From Halalkalibacter krulwichiae (GTDB taxonomy: Bacteria > Bacillota > Bacilli > Bacillales > Bacillaceae_D): DNA of 64,000 nucleotides. Location of the stretch: positions 3,805,501 through 3,869,500 of the forward strand of contig NZ_CP020814.1 in assembly GCF_002109385.1 (NCBI RefSeq), given 5' to 3'. The notes under the pieces were generated by a model. That model saw nothing but the letters and a program-made list of their open reading frames with translations. It had not been told where the DNA came from and made no database searches. Below, in pieces: positions 14,477 through 23,816 of the stretch (position 1 is the first letter of the stretch; every line of letters starts with the position of its first letter). Both the position numbers and the translations under genes were made by a program.

Positions 14477-15918
14477 CTAAACCTCTCCCTATATTTAACC
14501 GATGTTTTAAAACTATCTTCTGGATGGATCACAAGTTGATTAAACCCTGCTCTAAGCTTGAAATAATTACCGCCAAAATCCTTTAGGTCTTTCCTATCTT
14601 CTCCGTTAATTAGGAGCTCCGCTTCTTTATGATCAAACGTTATAATATCTCCGGTGTAGGCTATATAAGGAGTTTGATCTGTAGTCACTTGACTCAACTC
14701 AAAAACTCGAATGTTATTTATCCTAGCTAGATAAGGAGAAGGATGACTCCCATGTCTACTAATGTACAGCTGCACATATTTCAAACGACCTAGATATTCC
14801 TCATTAAAGTCATGATATGAATTTAATAACGTATCCTGGTGCTTACCATTGACTACTTGAGCAATATAGAATTCATATACTTTCCCGACTCGCTTAACTC
14901 TCATATTAAACAAAGAAGATTTACCAAAGTCATCGTGCCGATAATTCCCACTATAGATGGGATAACGAACCCCGAAACCGTCATACTCACCAACACGTCC
15001 CAAGCCGATTCGCCTATGTTGATTAGAATTGCTGTCAAGAATACCAATCTTACTAAGTAATTTCATAGATTCATCAAACATATAAATCTCAATTCTTAGT
15101 GTTTCTGCTCTAAGATCTGTTCGGGTATCAATATTAGCTACTAGTTCAAAATCTTGTGCCGGACTGACTTCTTTTATAACCGCAGGTCCAGTGTAAGTAA
15201 TTCCTGATCCATAATTAGAAGCAATGATCCCACTTCCATCAAAGGTCATTTGTCCGGCCACTATTCCAAACTGGTCAACTTGCACCGGAGAAGTATTCCA
15301 AGATCCTAAGGTGTCCCCTGATTCCTCGAGTATACTTTTTTTGGTATCAACCACTTCTTCATCCACTTCCGATGGGCGACCAATCATTTGGTATTCATTT
15401 GCTTGATTTTGAACCATCGCAAAAGTGACAGGCTTCAACACCTCTAATTCAAAAATTGGATCTGCATCAGCTGTACCAAAATTACTCAATGTTGCTGCAT
15501 CTTCAGGAAACTCTGCTTGATATTCTGGACCATAACTAAAGGGATCCAAACATAGGAATTGAATGGTACCTTGGCGTTGTTTAACAAATTTATCAAAATC
15601 CTCAATCGTATTTTGGACCAATGCATAATAAGTTCTTCCAGGCTCATCATCAAATTCAAGAGGAACTGGCTCATTTGTAAACAACCAACTAGCTATTTCA
15701 TCTTTATACTGCAATGCATATTCATCATTAGGCTCTACAAACCCTACTGGTTGATTGATAACCATTACATCTGTTTGAGAAGACTGCAAATGAGCTCCTG
15801 GCATTCCTGGTACTGTAACTATATTACGCCTAACAGGAGCGAAAGGAGGTTTACTCCGCCCTTGCAGTAGATATAACCATGGTTTCTTAATGTTGTTAAA
15901 CGTTAAAGACTTAAGCAA
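14473..15918 (-). CDS. Distal tail protein (Dit) with inserted carbohydrate-binding-like domain
   Basis: 481 residues, TTG start behind GGGAGAGG, overlapping the tape measure gene by 8 bp. Residues ~1-190 and ~420-481 fit the siphoviral Dit family, which forms the hub below the tail tube. Classical Dit proteins are ~250 residues; this one carries ~200 extra (about 205-420) with a concanavalin/laminin-G-like beta pattern (LGSWNTSPVQVDQFGIVAG, YVQLYISRHG). Extended Dits of this layout in lactic-acid-bacteria phages bind cell-wall saccharides. It is probably a second adhesion element beside the DGR protein. Confidence 0.85.
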   Translation of the reverse strand: MLKSLTFNNIKKPWLYLLQGRSKPPFAPVRRNIVTVPGMPGAHLQSSQTDVMVINQPVGFVEPNDEYALQYKDEIASWLFTNEPVPLEFDDEPGRTYYALVQNTIEDFDKFVKQRQGTIQFLCLDPFSYGPEYQAEFPEDAATLSNFGTADADPIFELEVLKPVTFAMVQNQANEYQMIGRPSEVDEEVVDTKKSILEESGDTLGSWNTSPVQVDQFGIVAGQMTFDGSGIIASNYGSGITYTGPAVIKEVSPAQDFELVANIDTRTDLRAETLRIEIYMFDESMKLLSKIGILDSNSNQHRRIGLGRVGEYDGFGVRYPIYSGNYRHDDFGKSSLFNMRVKRVGKVYEFYIAQVVNGKHQDTLLNSYHDFNEEYLGRLKYVQLYISRHGSHPSPYLARINNIRVFELSQVTTDQTPYIAYTGDIITFDHKEAELLINGEDRKDLKDFGGNYFKLRAGFNQLVIHPEDSFKTSVKYRERFR

Positions 15919-18900
15919 ACCTCTCCCTCACTCTCTTTTTCCTATCCTGTATATTAGTAACATGCTCTTCTACTACTTGACCTACAACTCGACCATCCAT
16001 CGTGTTAGTAATGTTTAATTGAAGAACAATGGGTTCCATATCATTAGAATTCGCCTGTTGATCATTGAGGCTCTTTATGACACGATCTGCTTCACCCGGA
16101 CTTCTCGCCCCAGTTGCATAGGCTGGCATATGGTTTAAAGCACTAATAATCTTCTTACTTTCATCATGAGTGAAAACTTCATATCCACGAGGGCGATCAT
16201 ACATACCTAAATTAAGCAATTCCCAACGGTTACCCATTCGACCTAATTCAAATCCCTCTTCACCAGCTATAAATGGTCCTCCGGGGTGTCCTCCGATCGG
16301 AGTCCCTACAGCGTAGGCACGCGGTTGTAAGTTATACTTCTGTATAATACTTTCAGTAACACTAACCCTCTTATATACAGGCCGACTGATACGTTCCTCT
16401 AATTTCGCAAGTGTCCCATCATCAGTAACATTTACCTTCTTAAGATAATCATTCAGACTTAAAGACTCATCTAATTTCTTAGCTTCCATATAAGATTTGA
16501 AAATCTCTGCCGTCGTCAATTTTTGAGATCCGGTAACATTATCGATTGCGCCTTTTGCATTTTTCAACTCTGCTAAAACTTTTTCGCGTTCGTTTATTTC
16601 ATTTTGAACTTCTTGATTAAGTCCAGCTTGTTCATTTTGAGACTCTCGAAGCTTACCAATGGCTTTCTCTTCTTTCTTGATAGCCTCGTCAAGTTTCTTA
16701 ATTCCTTCATCTTTTTCGCCGTTTATTCCAACTTGCGCAAGCTCAACCTCGACCAACTTCCCTTTGATTTCTTCTATTTTATCAAGTTCGGCTTCAGTTG
16801 CATCTAATTGGTCTCTCTTGGCAATTAACCTGTTCCATTCTTCGACTAGTTGATCTTTTAATAGCTGTAAATCCCTTTCTTGTAGAGCTAAATTATTCTC
16901 ATAAAACAGACGATTATGTTCGTTGTTTTCTTTTTCGGCTTTCGCAATTTCCGCTTTTGTGTTTTTTATTTCACGCGTTTTCAACTCGATATTGCCTTCG
17001 AGCTCCTCGACTTTTTCACGGTGACCATTTATTTCTGCCGCTAACCTTTCCTGTTCGCGTAAATTCTCTAGATGGTTTGCTTCAGCTAATGCTAATTGAG
17101 ATCTTAACTCCAGTCGGATCCGCTCGCGTTGCTCGTTGTTATAATCCTTTAAAGCTCCTGTACTGTCTAAGAGTACGTTTCCTTGCTCCGTGATTTTTAC
17201 GGTTGAATCAGGCAACTCTTCTACTAACCTATTATTTAATCCTAACAGCTCTTCCAATTCCTCGTTAGTTGCACCGCTCTTTTTCGCAAGTTCTGCCTGC
17301 CGATCTCTTAGAATCGCGATCTTTGTTGGATCCGTTTCTCTTTTTATTCGACTTTGCAGGTCAACGAACTCTTCTAGCTCCGAATTGGATAGTTTTAGCT
17401 TTCCTTTAAGCTCTTCGTACCGATCAATATTAGATCTTAGTGCGGCTTCTTCTTCCATTAGTGAATTTGCTAAATTAAGATTAACCTCTTCAGCTTTTTG
17501 CGAGTGTTTATAGAGTTGATAAATACCGTAGCCGAGACCGCCAACAGCCGCAATCCCTAAGGTTACTGGATTGATCAGTCCCATTGTTGCCGCTGTTAAG
17601 CCTCCAGCACCAGCAATTGCGCCTGATAACATACCTACAACTCTTACTGCTCCACCGACTGTAGTAGTGATATTTCCTAAAACAAGTGCGGCGGGTCCAA
17701 CAGCCGCAACTAACAATCCCCATTTAATAATTTGTTTTTGAGTCTCATCATCTAATTCGCCAAATTTACGAATTAGTTCAGTTCCTTTTTGAATAAATTC
17801 AGTTACTGCCGGAATCATATGCTCTGAAAATGCAATGCCAGCTCCCTCTAAGGCAGACCTAAATTCTGTTATTGCTCCCTTAGCGTTAGCTGACATAGTA
17901 TCAGCCATTTTCTTAGCGGCGCCTTCTGACTCGATTAACATCTCAGTATTGCCACCAATGGTTTTCGATCCTGCCTCAAGCATAACCGCCCAATTCTTAT
18001 AAGCTTCAGCTCCAAAAATTGTAGTAAGCGCAGCCGCTTTTTGCTCATTGTTTAAATGACTTGTCTTCTTTTCTAACTCTTCAATGATGTTTGGCAAAGG
18101 TTTGATCTCGCCATTTGCTTCAAAAAAGCTTAATTTTAGATCCTTCATTACGGCACTAGCTTCTTTTGAAGGTTTGGCCAATCTCTGTAAAGAAGTAGCA
18201 AAGGCGGCACCTGCTTTTTCGCCTTGAAGACCAGCGTCACTCATGGACATAACTGCCGCTGCCGATTCTTCGAGTGTCCATCCTAACGTGTTTGCGACAG
18301 GGGCAATATATGTCATTGCGTGTCCCATCTGTTCAACGCTGGTATTTGCATTAGAAGCCGCTGCTGCTAGAACATCTGAAACATGTCCCGCATTTTGCGC
18401 TTGAATACCAAAGGAACTCATAATATTTGAAGTAATATCAGCAGCACGGCCAAGGTCCATTGCTCCTGCAGCGGCCAAACTTAAAAGCCCTGGCATGCCA
18501 GCCATAATTTCACTTGTTTCCCAACCAGCCATACCTAAAAAACCCATTGCATCCGCTGCTTGAGAAGCACTGAAACGAGTCGTTGATCCTAATTCTTTTG
18601 CTTGGTCAGAAAGACTCTTCATTTCAGACTCAGATGCTTGAGTAAGAGCCTGAACCTTGCTCATCCCTTCTTCAAAGTCCATTCCCACTTTTAATGCAGC
18701 GGCAGCTGCTCCTAAAATAGGAGTTGTCACACGCATCGTGTATGACCGGCCAAAACTAGAAATACTCTGACCGATCGTTTGCATGTTTCGTCCAGCTTCT
18801 TCTGCACTTTTACTCAAGCGCCTCCAAGGGTCTTCTTGCGCTTTAATGGCTGCAGTAACACCCTTAAGTTGATTCTCTGTTCTATTCATAGCAGCAACAG

Positions 18901-19210
18901 CATGATTATATTGATTAGCAAGATTTCGTGTTTGCTGGGCGTTTTCACCTTTAACCCGTCTTGATTCTTCATACCGTCTACGCAACTCTTGTACTTGTCT
19001 ACGTTGAACATCTAATCGCCTTGTTAATATATCAGATTGCTCACGCATCCCACGTAATGATTGTGTATATTCCCGTCCACCAGAACGAGCGGCATTCATT
19101 TCCGATCTCAATCCTTTAAGGTCATCTTTAAACCCTTTTAAACCTCTCGCCGAACCTTCATCTTCCCACGAAAGACGTGTACGTAAAGTACCGACATCTT
19201 TTGAGCTCAT
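15911..19210 (-). CDS. Tail tape measure protein (TP901 family)
   Basis: 1099 residues from the ATG behind AAGGAGGTGAGGTG. Residues ~1-150 are coiled coil. Residues ~170-420 match the phage tail tape measure core (FEEGMSKVQALTQASESEM, TTRFSASQAADAMGFLGMAG). A hydrophobic stretch lies at ~495-570, followed by a long coiled coil (~575-900) and a C-terminal domain. It sets tail length and is ejected with DNA. It is the largest reading frame of the tail tube block and follows the chaperone pair. Confidence 0.95.
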   Translation of the reverse strand: MSSKDVGTLRTRLSWEDEGSARGLKGFKDDLKGLRSEMNAARSGGREYTQSLRGMREQSDILTRRLDVQRRQVQELRRRYEESRRVKGENAQQTRNLANQYNHAVAAMNRTENQLKGVTAAIKAQEDPWRRLSKSAEEAGRNMQTIGQSISSFGRSYTMRVTTPILGAAAAALKVGMDFEEGMSKVQALTQASESEMKSLSDQAKELGSTTRFSASQAADAMGFLGMAGWETSEIMAGMPGLLSLAAAGAMDLGRAADITSNIMSSFGIQAQNAGHVSDVLAAAASNANTSVEQMGHAMTYIAPVANTLGWTLEESAAAVMSMSDAGLQGEKAGAAFATSLQRLAKPSKEASAVMKDLKLSFFEANGEIKPLPNIIEELEKKTSHLNNEQKAAALTTIFGAEAYKNWAVMLEAGSKTIGGNTEMLIESEGAAKKMADTMSANAKGAITEFRSALEGAGIAFSEHMIPAVTEFIQKGTELIRKFGELDDETQKQIIKWGLLVAAVGPAALVLGNITTTVGGAVRVVGMLSGAIAGAGGLTAATMGLINPVTLGIAAVGGLGYGIYQLYKHSQKAEEVNLNLANSLMEEEAALRSNIDRYEELKGKLKLSNSELEEFVDLQSRIKRETDPTKIAILRDRQAELAKKSGATNEELEELLGLNNRLVEELPDSTVKITEQGNVLLDSTGALKDYNNEQRERIRLELRSQLALAEANHLENLREQERLAAEINGHREKVEELEGNIELKTREIKNTKAEIAKAEKENNEHNRLFYENNLALQERDLQLLKDQLVEEWNRLIAKRDQLDATEAELDKIEEIKGKLVEVELAQVGINGEKDEGIKKLDEAIKKEEKAIGKLRESQNEQAGLNQEVQNEINEREKVLAELKNAKGAIDNVTGSQKLTTAEIFKSYMEAKKLDESLSLNDYLKKVNVTDDGTLAKLEERISRPVYKRVSVTESIIQKYNLQPRAYAVGTPIGGHPGGPFIAGEEGFELGRMGNRWELLNLGMYDRPRGYEVFTHDESKKIISALNHMPAYATGARSPGEADRVIKSLNDQQANSNDMEPIVLQLNITNTMDGRVVGQVVEEHVTNIQDRKKRVRERFA

Positions 19211-19222
19211 CACCTCACCTCC

Positions 19223-19408
19223 TTACCAAACATCACTGAGATAAACCTCTTTTTCTTGCGGAATTTGCTCTTCTGCAAATAGAGAATCAAAAAAGTGGAC
19301 GTCCATCTCATCGATCTGAGACATCGTCCACCCTACCTGTCCGTTTTCCGGGAACATCATTTTTTTATATAAAGAAATAAGGGAAGCGAAGGCTTCTTTC
19401 GCCGTCAC
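19223..19408 (-). CDS. Tail assembly chaperone, downstream frame
   Basis: 61 residues with a GTG at 19408, overlapping the preceding chaperone gene by 4 bp in the -1 frame. Position between the first chaperone and the tape measure matches the T part of G/GT chaperone pairs of siphoviruses. It may be made only as a -1 frameshift fusion near the CAAGGGGAG sequence before the upstream stop; no strong Shine-Dalgarno of its own is evident. Confidence 0.75.
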   Translation of the reverse strand: MTAKEAFASLISLYKKMMFPENGQVGWTMSQIDEMDVHFFDSLFAEEQIPQEKEVYLSDVW

Positions 19409-19737
19409 TCCCCTTGGTTGTTTCCCTCGCTATCCTCTGGTTTTCTTTCGTCTGTAGGCTTTATGCCCCAAATAGCTTCTATCAATTTACTATCCATGTA
19501 CTCCTTACTTGCACCTTCATAAACTTGTTCCAATGTGAATTGGTTTTTGAAGACTATATCCACAAGAATTGATGTGAATTCATCATCTTCATCTAGCTGT
19601 TCCTGTGCCGTTAGCTTTTTATCTCCTCGTTCTTCGGCTTTTACCTCAAGCTCTAGAAACCTTCTTTTAGCTGCAATAGGTACAAAAGGAACTGTAAATA
19701 ATTTTTTCTCACCTTCAATATAGAGTTCGATTTTCAT
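19405..19737 (-). CDS. Tail assembly chaperone (gpG-like)
   Basis: 110 residues starting MKIELYIEGEKKLFTVPFVP with GAGGTG upstream. An N-terminal beta region and acidic helical C-terminal part fit small chaperones that coat the tape measure protein before tube assembly. It lies between the major tail protein and the tape measure, and overlaps the 61-aa frame, as expected for a frameshift pair. Confidence 0.85.
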   Translation of the reverse strand: MKIELYIEGEKKLFTVPFVPIAAKRRFLELEVKAEERGDKKLTAQEQLDEDDEFTSILVDIVFKNQFTLEQVYEGASKEYMDSKLIEAIWGIKPTDERKPEDSEGNNQGE

Positions 19738-19740
19738 AGA

Positions 19741-20316
19741 TTACACCTCTGGAACCCAGTTTTTATCAACCACTTCATTAAACCAATTTTTAAAAACATC
19801 TGAGTCAATCGATTCGTCTTGATCCCAAGCTTTTAGCTTTTCTTCGCCATCGTGAATACGCGGGATTGCTTCTCCTGAATGACTAGGTGTTTGATACGTT
19901 GGTGTATCCTGTTTTGTTTCTTTGTTTTCTTCTGCAGGAGCAAACTTGACTCGGTAAAGCCAAAAGAATTCTGATCCTCCCCGAGCAGATTCCGCTTGTC
20001 CACCAATTGCAATATACGGGGCTGCATCATTTGCATTATCAGACATTAATCCATTTTCATGAATGGTTTTTCCTAAAATATCAGCTTCCACTTCTTTTTC
20101 TAAATATGCAGTATTTAATGTGACTGCCATTGGACCTTTCTGAACATCAGAGAAAAGCACCTGGTCTTCTGCACGTAAATTCCCACGGTTTATAGACGGT
20201 TGAATATTAAAAGCAATCGCAGGACCCAGCTGTTTAACTGGACCGTACTCCGTCTTATCCTTGTCTTCACTTAAAATTTTTGCATAATGTAAATTCTTAA
20301 GCCCTTTTAAAGCCAT
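19741..20316 (-). CDS. Major tail protein (phi13-type)
   Basis: 191 residues starting MALKGLKNLHYAKILSEDKD. The N-terminal pattern, the beta-rich body (GPAIAFNIQPSINRGNLRA, GPMAVTLNTAYLEKEVEADI) and FFWLYRVKFAPAEE match phi13-family tube proteins. It polymerises into the tail tube. Place immediately upstream of the chaperones supports this. Confidence 0.9.
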   Translation of the reverse strand: MALKGLKNLHYAKILSEDKDKTEYGPVKQLGPAIAFNIQPSINRGNLRAEDQVLFSDVQKGPMAVTLNTAYLEKEVEADILGKTIHENGLMSDNANDAAPYIAIGGQAESARGGSEFFWLYRVKFAPAEENKETKQDTPTYQTPSHSGEAIPRIHDGEEKLKAWDQDESIDSDVFKNWFNEVVDKNWVPEV

Positions 20317-20318
20317 TT

Positions 20319-20657
20319 TTATTCCTCCTCAATTTTAGTTATATAACTAAATCTCAATATTTTTCTGAATTTCTTCATGTCCTCGTCATATGTTTCAGAC
20401 TCAAACATTCGGCCAAAACCTGCCTCTTTCATCAGACGTTTAACTTCTTTTACAAGTTCTAAGTAATTAGAGGAAGAAAATACATCGACCTGATAAAAAT
20501 GTTTTGATGACATCTCCTTATCATCTGCAGTAAGCCAAGCAGCTTGGTTGTATTCCACAAATACGATGTAAGCATCAGCTGTATTGTTGTAATTAGCAAA
20601 GGAAACAGGGACACCAGTAGGTTGAAGTGTACTGATGATTAGAGCGTTCATACTCAT
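20319..20657 (-). CDS. Tail terminator/completion protein (SPP1 gp17-like)
   Basis: 112 residues overlapping the gp10-like gene by 4 bp. The compact alpha/beta sequence (AYIVFVEYNQAAWLTADDKE, YQVDVFSSSNYLELVKEVKRL) fits tail-completion proteins that cap the tube. Assignment rests on sequence style and conserved order. Confidence 0.75.
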   Translation of the reverse strand: MSMNALIISTLQPTGVPVSFANYNNTADAYIVFVEYNQAAWLTADDKEMSSKHFYQVDVFSSSNYLELVKEVKRLMKEAGFGRMFESETYDEDMKKFRKILRFSYITKIEEE

Positions 20658-21061
20658 AATCCAAGCCCCTTTCGTAGTTCATCTGCTTGAGCTTCTAAAA
20701 TATCGTTAATGCTGTTTTGATAAACAATTGAAACGAGTGGACGTGGACCAATGAAACGACCAGCACGCACGTTGAAGTAACCAAATTCATGCATGTATAA
20801 GTAAAATCCAGGAGCTTGAACACCGCCTTGTGTACCAACAAACAATTCGTCATTCTTAGGGTTGGTTCTTACAATCGATTCCTGTGCTGTACCAGATCTT
20901 CTAGAAAGTCCGTGTGAATAAACTTCGGCTTCTATCCTTTCTTTCAAAAGGTCTCCGCCTCTTATAAGCGCACGGTTCTTAATTCGTTGTGATGCACGCT
21001 CTAGGTTCTCAACTTCAGCAATTAACTCTTCTAAACCCTGAAAATCAATTTCCATGATCAT
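20654..21061 (-). CDS. HK97 gp10-like tail/neck protein
   Basis: 135 residues. It has the HK97-gp10 family layout: an N-terminal helix (LEELIAEVENLERA), GLSRRSGTAQESI, then YLYMHEFG and a C-terminal helix after RPLV. It acts in joining tails to heads. Start uncertain between two ATG codons six bases apart. Confidence 0.85.
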   Translation of the reverse strand: MIMEIDFQGLEELIAEVENLERASQRIKNRALIRGGDLLKERIEAEVYSHGLSRRSGTAQESIVRTNPKNDELFVGTQGGVQAPGFYLYMHEFGYFNVRAGRFIGPRPLVSIVYQNSINDILEAQADELRKGLGL

Positions 21062-21362
21062 CACTTCTTCTTTTACAAACGACTTCTATAAATTCTCCCT
21101 TTTCGTAAGTCCGCTCTACATCATGACTTAATTCGTTATAAATCAACTGTTCTTCACCGTTATAATCTATCGAACGAACCTCGAACATTAGAGATAATTC
21201 AACACCTGCTTGTTTTGCCATATAATATTCCTGTGATCGAACACTTTTTTTATTAGCAAACACTTGCTTCGGTTCACTTTCCACAATTGACGGAAAACCT
21301 TCATTATCTTGCCCTTCAACCAAACTGATTAAATAAACAACGTCACTCCAAGGAGTTGCCAT
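21045..21362 (-). CDS. Head closure/head-tail adaptor protein
   Basis: 105 residues from the ATG starting MATPWSDVVYLISLVEG. The SH3-like beta pattern (VFANKKSVRSQEYYMAKQAG, MFEVRSIDY) fits the head-tail joining (SPP1 gp16-like) family. It overlaps both neighbours in the connector block, consistent with tight co-expression. Confidence 0.8.
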   Translation of the reverse strand: MATPWSDVVYLISLVEGQDNEGFPSIVESEPKQVFANKKSVRSQEYYMAKQAGVELSLMFEVRSIDYNGEEQLIYNELSHDVERTYEKGEFIEVVCKRRSDDHGN

Positions 21363-21624
21363 TATAATCACCCGCAAGACTTAAATGTTGTTTTAACATT
21401 TCATAAGATTGCATAAAACGTTCAGCATCTGGATTGTTCATACCAAAGTTGGCTTTACAATAAGTTGTGATAGCTCTGTTAATAAGAGGATCATCAGAAT
21501 TTGCTTTAACAGATGAAACGCCCGCTTGGATTAAATCCGTACGGGCGCCCGCAATCAAATCTACTACCTCTGAATCATATGCCTTATTCGTTATTCGTAA
21601 TGCTAGCTTCACAGATTCAAGCAC
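21343..21624 (-). CDS. Head-tail connector (gp6/gp15-like)
   Basis: 93 residues, mostly alpha helical (LALRITNKAYDSEVVDLIAG, ITTYCKANFGMNN), the signature of the DNA-packaging/connector gp6-like family. It forms the ring below the portal. Order capsid, small protein, connector, closure, gp10, completion is standard for HK97-fold siphoviruses. Confidence 0.85.
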   Translation of the reverse strand: MLESVKLALRITNKAYDSEVVDLIAGARTDLIQAGVSSVKANSDDPLINRAITTYCKANFGMNNPDAERFMQSYEMLKQHLSLAGDYNGNSLE

Positions 21625-21626
21625 TA

Positions 21627-21971
21627 CTACTCACCGCTTTCAGTTTCAGCAATCTTAAGTTCGAAAAATTCAATAACACTTTTACGTTTTTTTCCCGTTT
21701 TTTCTGCCTCTAATAATTCCCGAAATCCATCAATATCTAATTCCGTTGTAGCTTGTTTTACCTCATCAACTGTTCCATTTAAAAGTGATAGATGGTCATC
21801 TTCATTCTCGAAAACAGAAGGATCAATTTCTGAACTTAAAAAGCCCCTCTGTTGCAGCATGACAATTCGATCTGGATCGTCACACTGATAAAAGGAGCCA
21901 ACTGCATAATGTTCTTTTGTTAATTTATCACGAAATGCCTTAGTTACAGGGTATTTGATTAATTTATTCAT
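21627..21971 (-). CDS. Hypothetical head-module protein
   Basis: 114 residues between capsid and connector genes. The first half (KAFRDKLTKEHYAVGSFYQC) resembles a small beta domain for head-fibre or Rho-N-like phage proteins; the second half is acidic and helical with KTGKKRK. Possibly a head decoration or accessory protein. Family not firmly recognised. Confidence 0.65.
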   Translation of the reverse strand: MNKLIKYPVTKAFRDKLTKEHYAVGSFYQCDDPDRIVMLQQRGFLSSEIDPSVFENEDDHLSLLNGTVDEVKQATTELDIDGFRELLEAEKTGKKRKSVIEFFELKIAETESGE

Positions 21972-21983
21972 CTACGGTCCTCC

Positions 21984-23210
21984 TTAAACTTCCTCTGCTT
22001 TTTTCACGCGAAGAAAGCCATTCTTGGATATAACGTTACCACCAGCAAAAACAACACCTTTATGTGCTATCATACCCTGTCTAAATTTGAAGTCTGTCGA
22101 ACGTTTCACTTCCATATCAGAGAAGATTGTTAGCTGATAGTTTGATAATGGTCCATATGCCATGCTGTAATCTCCGCCGACAGTTTTAGAGTCCGAAACA
22201 GCTTTACAAGCGCTGTTGATAATAAATGGTACACCATCAATTGTTCCAGTATTACCATTTGATTTCACATTGTAAATTCGTTTGCCATCCGCACTTCTTA
22301 ATTTAGCGAAGGTCTTAAGATCTTTCTTATTTAGAATTAAAACAGCTGTATCCTCTACATCCTCATCTCCACCAAAGCTATAAATGATGTCATCAAGAGT
22401 CCCTTCATTGATAGAGGAAATTTCCAAATCGGTTTCTGAATCAATTGCAGTAGCAGCAGAAGAGAAGATACCAGTTAAACGGTTGGTAGATCCATTCCCA
22501 ATTAAGATCTCACGAGTCATCTTTTTTCTAGATGCGATTGTGATTCCCTTCATAACTTCTCCATCATAATCGGCCGCAGGTAGCTTTTGTAGTTCTTCTG
22601 TATCTTCAGCATAAGATGTGATTTTTGCCTTAGTGATATCTGCATACCCAAATTGAGTTTCTGCTTCAGCGTAATTGCCTCCTTCTTCGGTATAATCTCC
22701 TTCTCCGTACCCCTTTACGTAAGGTTGAGAGTAACTCTCTCCACCCTTTAAAGTCTTATGGGATACTCGATCTAACAAAGAAGAAACTTCGTTAAAATTA
22801 GGTCGGATATCCGAAGCCTGATGATTTGGCAGTAACACATCACCAGATCCAACTGTTACAGCACGATTCTCCTTTAACTCTTGCCCACGCTTTTCTGACT
22901 CTACTAATTCATTGCTTTCTCTTACTTCTGGTTCGCTGTTAAAAGTCTCGACAGTACGAGTTTCAGTTTCGTTCCCCTCATTGATCGAACGAGCCTCTTC
23001 TAAGAGACGGTTACGTTTTTCAATTTTCTCTTGTTCATCTGCTAATTCACGTAATTCTGTTTCAAGTTCACCTAGATCAACCTCTTGATCTCCTTCTAAT
23101 AAACTACGAATTTCAGCTTTGCGATCGATAATTTCTTGCAACCTGCTTTTCTTACCAAAGTATTGAAGTTTCATCTTTAATGGGAATTTCTTTTGAATAA
23201 CTGTTTTCAT
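21984..23210 (-). CDS. Major capsid protein, HK97 family
   Basis: 408 residues with ATAGGAGTGG upstream. Residues ~20-120 form the coiled-coil delta/scaffold domain (RKAEIRSLLEGDQEVDLGEL); the HK97 fold follows (VSHKTLKGGESYSQPYVKGY, AVLILNKKDLKTFAKLRSADG, QLTIFSDMEVKRSTDFKFRQ). The delta domain should be removed by the protease encoded upstream. Confidence 0.95.
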   Translation of the reverse strand: MKTVIQKKFPLKMKLQYFGKKSRLQEIIDRKAEIRSLLEGDQEVDLGELETELRELADEQEKIEKRNRLLEEARSINEGNETETRTVETFNSEPEVRESNELVESEKRGQELKENRAVTVGSGDVLLPNHQASDIRPNFNEVSSLLDRVSHKTLKGGESYSQPYVKGYGEGDYTEEGGNYAEAETQFGYADITKAKITSYAEDTEELQKLPAADYDGEVMKGITIASRKKMTREILIGNGSTNRLTGIFSSAATAIDSETDLEISSINEGTLDDIIYSFGGDEDVEDTAVLILNKKDLKTFAKLRSADGKRIYNVKSNGNTGTIDGVPFIINSACKAVSDSKTVGGDYSMAYGPLSNYQLTIFSDMEVKRSTDFKFRQGMIAHKGVVFAGGNVISKNGFLRVKKAEEV

Positions 23211-23222
23211 ATGTGACCACTC

Positions 23223-23816
23223 CTATAAATAAGTTTTTAATAATAACTTCTTTCTTAAGTTAAGTTTCTCTACCTCTTTGGCATATTCTTTCATTGGATC
23301 ATAACCACGGGCACTTACCTCTGAATCTGGGTAAGCGGGAAAGGCAACAGCACTAACCTCAAACAGTCTAGCTTTCGTCACCGTTCTTAACATGAGATCA
23401 TCATCAGGCTCTTGGATATCTTGATTCTCCATTTTAAACCCGAAGCTCACACCATCCACATCGCCTCGCTTAATGGATTTATAAGTGTCATCGCCTAACG
23501 TTGTGTCCGGCAAATCCAACTCGAATCTTAATCCAATTTCATCCTCACTAAGGCGCAATGTGTTGTTTTTTGTTCTTCCCAAAACTTTAGATGTGTCATG
23601 AGACCATAAAAAACGCTGATCATCTTTTGACAGAGAATCAGCGAATGCCCCTTTTTTAAATTGTTCTCGAAACTTACGAAAGAAACCTAACACATGTGAC
23701 TTCTTTTCCCACTTTACAGCATAACCAGTTAATGTTCGGTTGCCTTCCTCATCTTCACGAAGTTCAATTTCGTTTGTTGTCAGTTCACGCTGTTCCATCT
23801 TGTTCATCGTCATCAT
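23223..23816 (-). CDS. HK97-family prohead protease
   Basis: 197 residues from the ATG behind AAGGAGG. It contains LTGYAVKWEKKSHVLGFFRK, the catalytic-His region FLWSHDTSKVLGRTKN and Ser in DVDGVSFGFKM, as in U35-type prohead peptidases. It cleaves the capsid delta domain during maturation. It overlaps the portal gene. Confidence 0.93.
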   Translation of the reverse strand: MMTMNKMEQRELTTNEIELREDEEGNRTLTGYAVKWEKKSHVLGFFRKFREQFKKGAFADSLSKDDQRFLWSHDTSKVLGRTKNNTLRLSEDEIGLRFELDLPDTTLGDDTYKSIKRGDVDGVSFGFKMENQDIQEPDDDLMLRTVTKARLFEVSAVAFPAYPDSEVSARGYDPMKEYAKEVEKLNLRKKLLLKTYL

